Assembly: GCA_016932035.1 (NCBI GenBank)
Contig: JAFGDR010000048.1
Location: 1-34,199, forward strand
Direction of reading: 5' to 3'
Length of the DNA: 34,199 bases
Source: Candidatus Cloacimonadota bacterium
Lineage (GTDB): Bacteria > Cloacimonadota > Cloacimonadia > JGIOTU-2
Position 1 is the first letter of the stretch, and every line of letters begins with the position of its first letter. A model generated the notes under the pieces. That model saw only the letters and a list, made by a program, of their open reading frames with translations. It was not told the DNA's origin and made no database searches. The position numbers were made by a program, and so were the translations under genes. This document shows, piece by piece, positions 16,279-25,398 of the stretch.

Positions 16279-17187
16279 ATGATTCACCGTAATCATTCTA
16301 TTGCACACCAAAACGTGAAAAAAATCTTTTACACACTTGTTTTGTCAATCCTTTTTATGTTATTACCTTCAATCCTCATGGGGGAGATGCCCATGCAGCG
16401 ATATTACTATGCAGATATCCCTTCCGGCAATGAACCGGTAATTCTTGGTATTGCTAATAATATTATCGATTTTCTGAGCAGAGCAATACCAGCCTGGCAT
16501 GTTTTTTTTGTCCTGACACCAATTCTCATTATATTCACATGGTTTTGTTCGTGGGTTGCCAGTATTCTGAAAGTCAAAAAGGGACTCAAAACTGCATATA
16601 CAAGGAAGGTCTTTCATTTTATGATATTTTCGATGGCCGGGATTCTTCAAATCGTAATTGGACTTCCAGGAGTTATCCTTTTCGGTATAATCGTTGTAAT
16701 AGTTATACTATTTGCCGTGCATAAAGGGAGTGGATTTCCCTTTTATGAAGCACTCGCACGTTCTAAAGATTCACCGAGGAGAAGCGCTTTCATACTTATA
16801 CCACTTGCGACAACAGCCCTCGGAGGAGTTCTTGCAAATGTATTTTTCTATCCTTTTGCGTATATTGGTTATTTTGTGTGCGGCTGTGGAGATGCAGTGG
16901 GAGAACCGATTGGTGCGAAATGGGGGAAACATACGTATAAAGTTCCTTCTATGTTTGGAGTAAAAGTGACCCGGAGTATTGAAGGATCGATCGGAGTGCT
17001 TGTTGTTGGATTTCTAGCAGCATTTTTAGCATTGCTTTTCAGCGCACATGATGTCAGAACGAGTTTGTTTGTAGGTGCGATCTGCGCTTTGGGCGGTGCC
17101 CTGATCGAAGCAGTGAGTACCCATGGACTTGATAACGTGACGATCCAGCTCGTTGTATCAGGGATCGCATATATTATCTTACATTAG
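16279..17187 (+). CDS. CTP-dependent polyprenol/phytol kinase-like membrane protein
   Basis: The 302-residue protein has about seven to eight membrane helices and the marks of the dolichol kinase/phytol kinase (SEC59/VTE5) group, relatives of CDP-diglyceride synthase. These are RKVFHF at the first conserved helix, CGDAVGEPIGAKWGKHTYK, TRSIEGSIGV and the end ALIEAVSTHGLDNVTIQL. Enzymes of this group phosphorylate long-chain prenyl alcohols with CTP; some salvage phytol or farnesol. The exact substrate cannot be told. It has a hydrophobic N-terminal extension (residues 15-35) that may be a signal-like helix. AAAGGA precedes the ATG, and the C45 lipoprotein gene starts eight bases after the stop. 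Confidence 0.8.
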   Translation: MIHRNHSIAHQNVKKIFYTLVLSILFMLLPSILMGEMPMQRYYYADIPSGNEPVILGIANNIIDFLSRAIPAWHVFFVLTPILIIFTWFCSWVASILKVKKGLKTAYTRKVFHFMIFSMAGILQIVIGLPGVILFGIIVVIVILFAVHKGSGFPFYEALARSKDSPRRSAFILIPLATTALGGVLANVFFYPFAYIGYFVCGCGDAVGEPIGAKWGKHTYKVPSMFGVKVTRSIEGSIGVLVVGFLAAFLALLFSAHDVRTSLFVGAICALGGALIEAVSTHGLDNVTIQLVVSGIAYIILH

Positions 17188-17195
17188 GAGAAATA

Positions 17196-19007
17196 ATGAA
17201 GAAAAATCTTTTATTCATTCTATTTATTATTGTGATTATTGCAGCATGCAGTCGATTTTCGCGAGTTAAGACCGTAACAATCTTAAGGGAGGAATCTGAC
17301 GTAAGTAAACCTGTGCCAAAATTATCAACCTATGAACTGACACAGGCATTTGAAAAAGATGGATTTGAGATCGATACCGTAATGTTCTTTCAGGGGAAAA
17401 GGGGCATTAAAGCACACAGCAAGAATGTTTTTAATTATGAAACCAAGAAATTTAAAGATGTCTATTATCTGGAAGGAACAGGATTTCAGATGGGATATCT
17501 GTTTGGTTTGATCGCACATGACAAGATTGAGATCATGTGCACACAATTCTTAGACGGAATTGTACCCGCATTTCTCAAACCCGGATATGTGCAACCATAT
17601 AAGAGTTTGCTGGGAAAGCTGATGGTAGACTTTATAAAAAGCAATGATAAGGGAATCAGTAAAGTCATGCCGCAGGAGTATATGAACGAGATGGTTGGTA
17701 TTGTTGCCGGCTGTCAAGAAGCGGATTCCAGCACGGTGGTCAATCTTGATAAATTGTTTGCTTTGAATGTCGGTATTGATTTTATTCTCTCACAGACGTA
17801 TAACATTGAAGGTTTATGGAAATCCATACCTGGAATCGATGGCACGAAACTTAAACCACCTCTCTTCTGCAATGCATTTTCAATATGCAAAAAAGGCACG
17901 AAAGATGGGACTCATTATTATGGCAGAGATTTTATGTTCCCGACTGCTGATATTTTTCAGAACATTGCCTGCATGATCATTTATAATCCTGATCCCATGC
18001 TTGATTATCCTCAGCGTGTTCCGCTTATTTCAGTAACAGCACCAGGTATGGTCGGCTCCATAACTGCAATGAATGCAAACGGTCTTGCCATTGGAGTTGA
18101 TATGGTCCCCGCCGGCAATCTCAATACTAAACAGCCAGGTCTAAATTCCCTGCTTCTCGTTCGTCATGCTGCCCATTATGGATCGACATATCATAAGGCA
18201 TTACGGGTGATGATCCACGCACCGCGTGGCGTTCCATGGCTCTATTCGATTGCAGACGCACAGTCCGGCAGGGGAGCTGTTTTGGAAGCCGGTGCATATG
18301 CAGACAGTCTTGACTTTCTCTCTTTTCCCAAAAAGGATCTTCTCAAAGAAGGGCTATTCCCGACAAAGGAATTCCTTGCGGAATATGATACATTAGCACT
18401 TTACTATGGCCTGAAGATCCGCAGTGATACATATGTATATCCCGATACATTCTTCTATTTCAACACCGGATTATTCGAGAAATTTGATAAACCCTATGAT
18501 CCTGAAGAGTTCTATGATAAAATGGGATTTGTCGATTCAACCTTCAAAGCTCATGCTGTACCAGGCTCATATTATTTTGCTCCTCAACGTGAAGATAAAC
18601 CCGATCTTGTCCTTGTTTCAAACATGTATATCAATCCATCGATGCGTTTGTGTTCAATGGCACCCTGGACAAACATGATCTCTGCAGACCATATGGATGA
18701 TTCTCAATGGCGTTATGACGCATTGAACAGGATTCTCCTCAGAGAATATGGTACAATAGATTTTCAAAAAGCAAAGGATATCATTAACTTTCTTGCACCT
18801 AACGGGAAGTATTATACACATTTCTATGAAGAGATAAATAATAGTGATTACTTTTATCAGATCGCAGCGAGTTCAGACGGAAAGACACTGCAGATTTTCG
18901 GAGCAACATCGATATGCGATCTTACGAACAAAGTGATCGAAAGCCATTACGGCTATTTTGCAGACGAATGGTTAAGAATAAGTCTCCAGAATTACATCAA
19001 GCAATGA
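17196..19007 (+). CDS. C45-family Ntn hydrolase / acyltransferase-like lipoprotein
   Basis: The 603-residue product has a lipoprotein signal peptide (lipobox IAAC, cysteine 18), so it is membrane-anchored outside the cytoplasm. The C45 (acyl-CoA:6-aminopenicillanic acid acyltransferase-like) pattern is visible: YYLEGTGFQMGYLFGLI in the prepeptide, then CNAFSICKKG with C225 as the likely self-cleaved N-terminal nucleophile, followed by YYGRDFMFP and the later MNANGLAIGVDMVPAG. Such enzymes autocleave before the cysteine and hydrolyse or form amide bonds of acyl groups. About 250 residues of the C-terminus extend beyond the core. AGGAG precedes the ATG. The gene is coupled to the kinase-like gene before and, by ATGA overlap, to the DUF3795 gene after. 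The substrate is unknown. Confidence 0.8.
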   Translation: MKKNLLFILFIIVIIAACSRFSRVKTVTILREESDVSKPVPKLSTYELTQAFEKDGFEIDTVMFFQGKRGIKAHSKNVFNYETKKFKDVYYLEGTGFQMGYLFGLIAHDKIEIMCTQFLDGIVPAFLKPGYVQPYKSLLGKLMVDFIKSNDKGISKVMPQEYMNEMVGIVAGCQEADSSTVVNLDKLFALNVGIDFILSQTYNIEGLWKSIPGIDGTKLKPPLFCNAFSICKKGTKDGTHYYGRDFMFPTADIFQNIACMIIYNPDPMLDYPQRVPLISVTAPGMVGSITAMNANGLAIGVDMVPAGNLNTKQPGLNSLLLVRHAAHYGSTYHKALRVMIHAPRGVPWLYSIADAQSGRGAVLEAGAYADSLDFLSFPKKDLLKEGLFPTKEFLAEYDTLALYYGLKIRSDTYVYPDTFFYFNTGLFEKFDKPYDPEEFYDKMGFVDSTFKAHAVPGSYYFAPQREDKPDLVLVSNMYINPSMRLCSMAPWTNMISADHMDDSQWRYDALNRILLREYGTIDFQKAKDIINFLAPNGKYYTHFYEEINNSDYFYQIAASSDGKTLQIFGATSICDLTNKVIESHYGYFADEWLRISLQNYIKQ

Positions 19008-19471
19008 AAAATAATGAAACAAGCAACGGACGTGAACTTGTAGCGTATTGCGGATTGTATTGCGGAGATTGTGGCGGCTATTCAGGAGATATTGCTCACG
19101 CAGCGAAAAAGCTAAAAGAGCAGCTCGAAAAATATAAGTATGAGCTCACTGTTAAGGCAATGTTTGCTGATCACTTCAAAGATTATAAGGAATTCCAGAA
19201 AAATCTTGAGTTTCTCACTCAGATGAAGTGCCCGATTGTATGTACACAAAGGAATAATACTGAGTGTACGGTTTGGCATTGTTGCCGAGAAAAAGGATTA
19301 CAAGGCTGCCATGAATGTAGCTCTTTCGAGCAGTGTGATTTGTTAAGAAATCAACTCGGTCTGGTCTTTTATAATGCATGTATGGAAAATATTCGAAATA
19401 TACAAAAAATTGGGATTGATGCATGGATCGAAACGGGAAAACGGTATTGGTTTAGCTGCGAAGTGGAATAA
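19004..19471 (+). CDS. Cysteine-rich DUF3795 protein
   Basis: The 155-residue product opens with the DUF3795 (PF12675) signature AYCGLYCGDCGGYSGD and has further cysteine clusters: KCPIVC, CTVWHCC, and CHECSSFEQC. The dense Cys pairs suggest metal or iron-sulphur binding, though no function is known. A longer frame begins at 18914, but the ATG at 19004 overlaps the stop of the C45 gene as ATGA and begins just before the conserved domain, so it is preferred. Unlike the lipoprotein before it, it has no signal peptide and should be cytoplasmic. Confidence 0.85.
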   Translation: MKNNETSNGRELVAYCGLYCGDCGGYSGDIAHAAKKLKEQLEKYKYELTVKAMFADHFKDYKEFQKNLEFLTQMKCPIVCTQRNNTECTVWHCCREKGLQGCHECSSFEQCDLLRNQLGLVFYNACMENIRNIQKIGIDAWIETGKRYWFSCEVE

Positions 19472-19517
19472 GAAATAAGATACTGAATAACAGATATTGA
19501 TTTTGAAAAGGATTTCT

Positions 19518-21224
19518 ATGAAGACAAACTCACGTATGTTTTTAAGTGTAACTATTATTGCATTTTGTATTATGATGCCATTGTATGGTGAACAGAATCT
19601 ACCTAGTCTTTACGATAATGACAGTTTTAGCAAAGGTAACAGTAAATTTGATTATAGTTCTCTCACCTGGATCGAATCTTTTGATTCATTGCAAGCGTGT
19701 TTATCCTTAAGATATGCTTTTACACAATGGAAAGCAATCGATTGGGAGGAAAAGGTGATTGAGACCCGTCCGAAAATCATCGAAGCACAAGATACACAAG
19801 ATAATGTGAAGTTTATACAAACGCTGTTTGAATATTTAAATGACGTGCCAGATGGTCATATTAGCCTGATCGGTGATGTAGATCCATTTAAACAGGACAA
19901 GTTGGCTGGTTGCTATGGATTCAACATTATGCCAATTTCTGATGGAAGAATAGTGGCGACACTTGTACTCGAAGGAAGTCCTGCATATGAAAATGGCTTG
20001 CGAACAGGCGATCGTATTATATCATGGAATGGTGTTGATGTTCATGCTGTTTCTCAAAGAGAACTTTGGAATTATTTTAGAAATTATGCAACACTCGAAG
20101 GGAGACTGCTCAGCAGGTATACCATGCTTTCCAGGGATGCTATCGGTACTCAAGCAACGATTACCTATCAAAATCATGAAACAGACTCCGAAGAGACTAT
20201 GACTCTCGATGCTTATGAAGATGACTTTGAACTTTTCACAGCTGCTGTTTTAAACACTGCATCACTTTCGTATATTGAGACTTATGTCGAGTATCATATA
20301 CTGCAAAGCGGGAATGGGTATCTCAGGATCGGCGCTGAAGATTCTGACGCTATGACTCCAGAAGAGATTATGGAGAGTGAGATTTTCATCGAAGTAGTGG
20401 AAGCAATCGATTATTTCAATGCCAATGATGTGAATAATCTTATAATCGATCTTCGATTCAATATGGGAGGTAATGATCTGATGGCTGCTGTCATGATGGG
20501 ACTTTTCTACGACGAAGCGTCCTTTTATGAATATATAACAGGTCCTTTTGAAATGGATTACGCTATCATGTTCACACTATGGACTACACCGATCACACCC
20601 CGGTATGATGGTAATGTAGTAGCACTCATCGATCCAAACTGTATCAGTACCGGCGAAGGACTGGCAATGATGATCAAGCGTTTGGAGAAGGGGAGGATTG
20701 TCTCTTCCTGGGGAACGAATGGATCATTTGGTATGGTGGATTACGATCCAATCTTTTTGCCTGAAGGATTGATCCTCATTTTTCCACAAGCTCGTTCCCT
20801 CAATGAAAATCAAGTCATTCAGCTTGATTCAGATTCTACACTTACCGGTGGTGTTGTTCCTGATATAAGAATTCCATTGACTGTTGAGAATGTTATTGCA
20901 CAGTGGAACCAGGATCGAGATGTTCAGCTTGAATATGCGGATAGTATATTAACTGAAGAACACTGTTCGCAGAGCGCAGTATTACTTTATCCAAATCCCT
21001 GTTCTGAGAACTTAAAAATAAAAATTCTAAGAGAATTTGAGACTTCCTGCGATATTAGCTTTTATGATATTCGAGGTAGATTTATACATGAACAAAGAAT
21101 TAATTTCGGTGCATTGGGTGAAGCAATACATTTGGATACTCATATCTTTTCTTCCGGTATTTATTTTTATCACATTTCTGATCGAACCAACGAGTATGTT
21201 GGCAAGATACTGCATATAGAATAG
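19518..21224 (+). CDS. Secreted S41 (C-terminal processing-type) peptidase with T9SS sorting domain
   Basis: The product is 568 residues from the ATG at 19518, chosen over a TTG at 19497 because AAAAGGA lies five bases before it and a signal peptide follows directly (FLSVTIIAFCIMMPLYG). A PDZ domain is seen at about residues 125-190 (GSPAYENGLRTGDRIISWNG). The S41 protease core follows, with IDLRFNMGGND and the catalytic serine S377 in CISTGEGLAM. The last 85 residues form a Por/type IX sorting domain: LLYPNP, ISFYDIRGRF and SSGIYFYHIS. The protein should pass the outer membrane by T9SS and be released or anchored at the surface. It starts 46 bases after the DUF3795 gene; whether it shares that transcript is not clear. 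Confidence 0.9.
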   Translation: MKTNSRMFLSVTIIAFCIMMPLYGEQNLPSLYDNDSFSKGNSKFDYSSLTWIESFDSLQACLSLRYAFTQWKAIDWEEKVIETRPKIIEAQDTQDNVKFIQTLFEYLNDVPDGHISLIGDVDPFKQDKLAGCYGFNIMPISDGRIVATLVLEGSPAYENGLRTGDRIISWNGVDVHAVSQRELWNYFRNYATLEGRLLSRYTMLSRDAIGTQATITYQNHETDSEETMTLDAYEDDFELFTAAVLNTASLSYIETYVEYHILQSGNGYLRIGAEDSDAMTPEEIMESEIFIEVVEAIDYFNANDVNNLIIDLRFNMGGNDLMAAVMMGLFYDEASFYEYITGPFEMDYAIMFTLWTTPITPRYDGNVVALIDPNCISTGEGLAMMIKRLEKGRIVSSWGTNGSFGMVDYDPIFLPEGLILIFPQARSLNENQVIQLDSDSTLTGGVVPDIRIPLTVENVIAQWNQDRDVQLEYADSILTEEHCSQSAVLLYPNPCSENLKIKILREFETSCDISFYDIRGRFIHEQRINFGALGEAIHLDTHIFSSGIYFYHISDRTNEYVGKILHIE

Positions 21225-21499
21225 TCCGGTTTGTTGAAAAAACATCATAAATCGCTGAATTAACTCTACACATAGCGGAATTAATTCCGCACTTTTTAGC
21301 ATATTAAGGGCAGAAATAATGACCTAACAAGAGACATATAAACTATTATCGAAATTGTATCTGTCTATTATAATGTAAGATACAGGAAAACGAGAGGGAA
21401 TTAACACCACATTAATAATTTTTAGCACGAAAATTGTGACTATATTATGTATAAATAGAGCGTGCTCAGTAAATCGAAAATTTAAAACAAGGAGCAATA
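21225..21499 (+). promoter_or_regulatory. Leader region of the large histidine kinase
   Basis: This 275-base AT-rich spacer holds the palindrome at 21275 and presumably the promoter of the kinase pair. TATAAA-like sequence occurs at 21450-21455 without a good partner -35 box. An AAGGAG at 21489-21494 serves as ribosome binding site. I see no open frame with coding character here. Confidence 0.3.
21275..21297 (+). terminator. Palindromic hairpin, weak terminator candidate
   Basis: GCGGAATTAATTCCGC at 21275-21290 is a perfect 16-base palindrome, forming a six-pair stem with a TTAA loop and followed by ACTTTTT. It lies 50 bases after the protease gene. The short T tract makes it a weak terminator at best; it could also be a dimeric protein binding site. 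Confidence 0.4.
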
Positions 21500-24400
21500 A
21501 TGACAGAAAAAAGTGACCAGAAGAAAAAAAATGCACCCGAGGTTAGATCGGATTCAGGAATTGAACTGTCAGTTTTTAGACAATTTGCTCAATCCTCAAA
21601 TCTTGGTTTTGGCATGGCTACGGTAGAAGGAATCACCGAATATGTTAATCCTGCACTCTGTCGAATGCTTGAAATTGATAAAGAGGAAATTCTCGGGGAA
21701 TCATTCATTCAATTTTATCCTCCGGATATGCAAAAGAAATTGAAAGAGGAAGTAATTGCATCAGTTATGAAAAATGGAAGCTGGCAGGGTGAATTGAGTT
21801 TTAAAACAAAAAGTGGAAAAATGATTCATACCTTTGAAAGTTATGCAGTGATATACGATGAAAAAGGCAAACCTATGTTCATCAATGACGTGATACGAGA
21901 TATAACTGAGTTAAAAAGACTTCAAGAGATCGAAATAGAATCAATAAAATCAAAACAGCAGCAAGAAGCAAAGCAAGAAAAAGAAAAATTATTACATAAC
22001 CTCAATGAACGCCTAAAGGAGATGTCGACACTGTATCAGTTTGAGAAAATCGAGAATAATACTGATCTTTCTATTGTGGAGTCACTACAAAAAATAGCTG
22101 AAATACTACCTGCAGGATTTCAATTTCCAGATATTACAGAAGCCACAGTTAAGTATGACAATACATATTATACGACGGAGCATTATAAAAAAACTTACAA
22201 CTATTTGGAAGCACCGATTATAATCAATAATGAAGAAAAGGGTTTTGTGCGAGTTGACTATACAAAGAAAGTGATACCTGACCGGAAGAATCAATTCTTG
22301 GATGAAGAGAAGAAACTGATTGAAACGATTGCCTCAAATACTGCAAATCTCATTATAAGAAGAGAGTCAGAAAGGAGATTGGCAGAAAGTGAGAAGAAAT
22401 TTCGGGAAATCGTTAATGCTCTTAATGATGCAATTTATAACTCAGACAATCAGGGTAAGCTTACCTTTGTCAATCAAGCACTTTGTGATATTTTTGGTTA
22501 TAAAGAAGATGAGATCTTAGGAAAACCTTTTGGAATGTTCATAATTCCTGAAGCACAAGAAAAATTCTTGATAGCTTACAAAGATTCTTTTAAAAATAAA
22601 AAAGCACACGATGTCCTAGAAGTTCCAGTTATTAAAAAAGATGGTTCAAAAAGAGTAGTTGAGATCAAACCGACCATTATCTTTGAAGATGGTAAACCTG
22701 TAGGTTCCCTTGGAATCATACGGGATATTACTGAGCAAAAGGAGTGGGAACAAAAGATGCGGGAGAGCGAAGAACGTTACCGCTCATTTGTGGAAAACTT
22801 CCATGGTATTGCCTTTCGAAGTAAAATGGACTGGACTCCAATCTATTTCCATGGTTCTGTTGAGGAGATAACAGGATATACCGAAGCAGAATTTATTAAC
22901 GGAAATCCACGCTGGGATCAGATCATTCACAAAGATGATCTTAAGAAACTAATTGCAGAATCCTCAAAAAAAGGAATCCAAAAAGAAGGATATATCGCAA
23001 ATCGTCAATACCGAATAATTACTAAACATGGAAAAACCAAATGGGTGTTGGATTATATTAAGACAGTATATGATGAAGTCAATGGAGAAAATATCCTACA
23101 AGGAGCTCTCTACAATATAACTGAACAAGTGAATGCGCAAGAAAAATCTGTCATTTTGGATAGTACTCCAACGCTTGTGGCTTATCATGATCTGAAACAT
23201 GAAATAATCTGGGCTAATAAGACTGCCTGTGAATCTGTTCAAATGGAATTGGATGAAGTTGTTGGGAAAAAATGTTATGAGATGTGGGCATCACGGAAGA
23301 AGGAATGTGAAAACTGCCCTGTTCGAAAATCGTGGGAAACGGGTGAGATCGTTAAAGGGGAAATGGAGACACCTGATGGTCGATACTGGATGATCTATGC
23401 CGGACCTGTGTTTGACGATAAAGGAAAGGTGATCGGTGCTGTTGAAACTACCCTTGATATAACAGAACAGAGAGTAATTGGATTAGAACTTCAGCATAAC
23501 CAGAACATGCTCCGCCAGATCATCGATACAGTTCCAAGCAGTATCTTTATAAAAGATCGAGATGGGAAGTATCTGCTCGTTAATAGTCTTATGGCTGAGC
23601 AGCATAACACGACACCGGAAGAGCTTGTCGGCAAATATGACTATGAGATCGCACAAAAATGGTTTGAAAAAGTAGATTATCAGGAGTTTCGGGCACGTGA
23701 GCAAAAATCAATAGATTCGAATACTACCCTTTTCATTCCTGAAGAATCATTTATTCATCAGGATGGGACAGTACGATGGTCTCAAACAACAAAAATTCCC
23801 TTTGAACTCTATGATAAAGAGAAATGTCTGCTTGTTATTTCCATCGATATAACTAATCGTAAGATTTCAGAAGAATCGCTGAGGATAGCAAAGGAACGAT
23901 ACGAAACAGCAGAGGAATCAGCTCATCTCGGGCACTGGGAAATGGATATCGAAACCGGAAAGAGTTTGTGGTCCGATGAATTCTTCCGTATTTGCGGCTT
24001 CGAGCCGGGAGCATTCAGTCCAACTGAAGAGATCGGTATGCAATCAATCCATCCGGATGATAGAGATAAAGCTGCAAAAGCAGTTGAAGAATCGATTGCA
24101 AACAAAAAACCCTATGCTATCGAGAAAAGGATCGTGAGACCTAATGGTGAGATTCGATGGGTGCATTCGATCGGAAAGATCATATGTGATAAAGATGAAA
24201 AACCAATAAAGCTTCAGGGATCGTTTCTAGATATCACAGAACGGAAGAAAGCAGAGAAGCTTCAGGAAACTTTCTATAAGATCTCTAACGCAGTAAGCAC
24301 CACGGATGATATTCAGGATCTTTACAGACGAATTCAGTTATATCTTGGTAATATCATTGATACAACGAACTTCTATATAGCACTTTACGACAGCAAGAAA

Positions 24401-25387
24401 CAATACATCTCATTTGGATATTATGCAGATGAAAGTTTTGAAAATCCGGATCATATGCCTTCGGGGCGTCCTTTCGGAAAGGGTTTGACTGAATATGTGC
24501 TTTCAACGGGTAAACCTTTGTTTGCAACCAGACAAACACAACATGAATTGGCAGAGAAAGGAGAAATTGAGGTCATCGGAAGATTATCTGAGATCTGGCT
24601 GGGTGTTCCACTTTGTATTGATAGTGGTCAAATTGGTGTGATAGCAGTCCAAAGCTATATCGATCCCAACCTTTATACAAAGAATGATATAGAGATACTC
24701 AATTTTGTATCCCAGGAAATAGCACTTGCCATCAACCGCAAACAGGTAGAAGAAAAGATAAAACGAGAATTAAAGGAAAAGGAGCTTCTGCTCAGAGAAA
24801 TTCATCATAGAACAAAAAATAATCTTCAAACGATCTGCGGTTTATTGCAGCTCCAGGAATATTCGATCAACTCCAAAGAGGATGCGGTCAAGGGTTTCGA
24901 AGCAAGCCAGGACAGGATCAGGGCTATGTCGAGTGCCTACGAAATATTGCTCAGTTCAGAATACATGTCTGAAGTCACACTGGGAGAATATATTACCTTA
25001 CTTGTTGAACAGATAAAGAAAAACTATGATATTCATAACAAGGTCAAGCTTGCATTTTCACTCGATGAAGTATCTTTTGAAACTGAGAAGTTAAGTAAAC
25101 TCGGATTAATATTGAATGAAATTATTACGAATTCAATTAAATATGCTTTTGAGGATATGGAAAAAGGAACTGTAAAACTAAGATTATCGCAGGATGAAAA
25201 AAATGTGATCTTAAAGATATCAGATAACGGTGGGGGTATCCCCAAAGAAATAGATCTAAAAAATCCTAAAACCCTCGGTTTATCATTAATTGATATGTTG
25301 GTGTATGAATTTGGTGGTACCTATTTACTGAATATAAATAAGGGCACCAGCTATACGTTGAATATTCCCAAGCATGGACGTTCATAG
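21500..25387 (+). CDS. Soluble multi-PAS/GAF sensor histidine kinase (HisKA_2 type)
   Basis: The 1295-residue kinase has no membrane helix or signal peptide. Domains in order: PAS1 (about 20-135), coiled coil and a GAF-like region (about 165-290), PAS2 (292-415), PAS3 (421-540), PAS4 (550-660), PAS5 (669-790), PAS6 (798-915), GAF (919-1085), HisKA_2 (about 1096-1170) and HATPase_c (about 1193-1292). The H-box LREIHHRTKNNLQ marks H1103 as phosphoacceptor; the N and G boxes are seen as LNEIITNSIKYA and ISDNGGGIP. PAS4 carries a cysteine cluster (KKCYEMW then CENCPV). The kinase should sense cytoplasmic signals. No output domain is attached; the next gene, with a receiver domain, lies five bases after and is the likely partner. 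Confidence 0.92.
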   Translation: MTEKSDQKKKNAPEVRSDSGIELSVFRQFAQSSNLGFGMATVEGITEYVNPALCRMLEIDKEEILGESFIQFYPPDMQKKLKEEVIASVMKNGSWQGELSFKTKSGKMIHTFESYAVIYDEKGKPMFINDVIRDITELKRLQEIEIESIKSKQQQEAKQEKEKLLHNLNERLKEMSTLYQFEKIENNTDLSIVESLQKIAEILPAGFQFPDITEATVKYDNTYYTTEHYKKTYNYLEAPIIINNEEKGFVRVDYTKKVIPDRKNQFLDEEKKLIETIASNTANLIIRRESERRLAESEKKFREIVNALNDAIYNSDNQGKLTFVNQALCDIFGYKEDEILGKPFGMFIIPEAQEKFLIAYKDSFKNKKAHDVLEVPVIKKDGSKRVVEIKPTIIFEDGKPVGSLGIIRDITEQKEWEQKMRESEERYRSFVENFHGIAFRSKMDWTPIYFHGSVEEITGYTEAEFINGNPRWDQIIHKDDLKKLIAESSKKGIQKEGYIANRQYRIITKHGKTKWVLDYIKTVYDEVNGENILQGALYNITEQVNAQEKSVILDSTPTLVAYHDLKHEIIWANKTACESVQMELDEVVGKKCYEMWASRKKECENCPVRKSWETGEIVKGEMETPDGRYWMIYAGPVFDDKGKVIGAVETTLDITEQRVIGLELQHNQNMLRQIIDTVPSSIFIKDRDGKYLLVNSLMAEQHNTTPEELVGKYDYEIAQKWFEKVDYQEFRAREQKSIDSNTTLFIPEESFIHQDGTVRWSQTTKIPFELYDKEKCLLVISIDITNRKISEESLRIAKERYETAEESAHLGHWEMDIETGKSLWSDEFFRICGFEPGAFSPTEEIGMQSIHPDDRDKAAKAVEESIANKKPYAIEKRIVRPNGEIRWVHSIGKIICDKDEKPIKLQGSFLDITERKKAEKLQETFYKISNAVSTTDDIQDLYRRIQLYLGNIIDTTNFYIALYDSKKQYISFGYYADESFENPDHMPSGRPFGKGLTEYVLSTGKPLFATRQTQHELAEKGEIEVIGRLSEIWLGVPLCIDSGQIGVIAVQSYIDPNLYTKNDIEILNFVSQEIALAINRKQVEEKIKRELKEKELLLREIHHRTKNNLQTICGLLQLQEYSINSKEDAVKGFEASQDRIRAMSSAYEILLSSEYMSEVTLGEYITLLVEQIKKNYDIHNKVKLAFSLDEVSFETEKLSKLGLILNEIITNSIKYAFEDMEKGTVKLRLSQDEKNVILKISDNGGGIPKEIDLKNPKTLGLSLIDMLVYEFGGTYLLNINKGTSYTLNIPKHGRS

Positions 25388-25398
25388 GGGAGATGCAT

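Noticed and set aside
18914-19003. N-terminal extension of the DUF3795 frame
   Set aside because: It lies wholly inside the C45 gene; the ATG at 19004 with ATGA coupling starts just before the conserved domain.
21324-21536. 70-residue minus-strand frame in the spacer before the large kinase
   Set aside because: It overlaps the kinase start and has no ribosome binding site, domain or neighbour on that strand.
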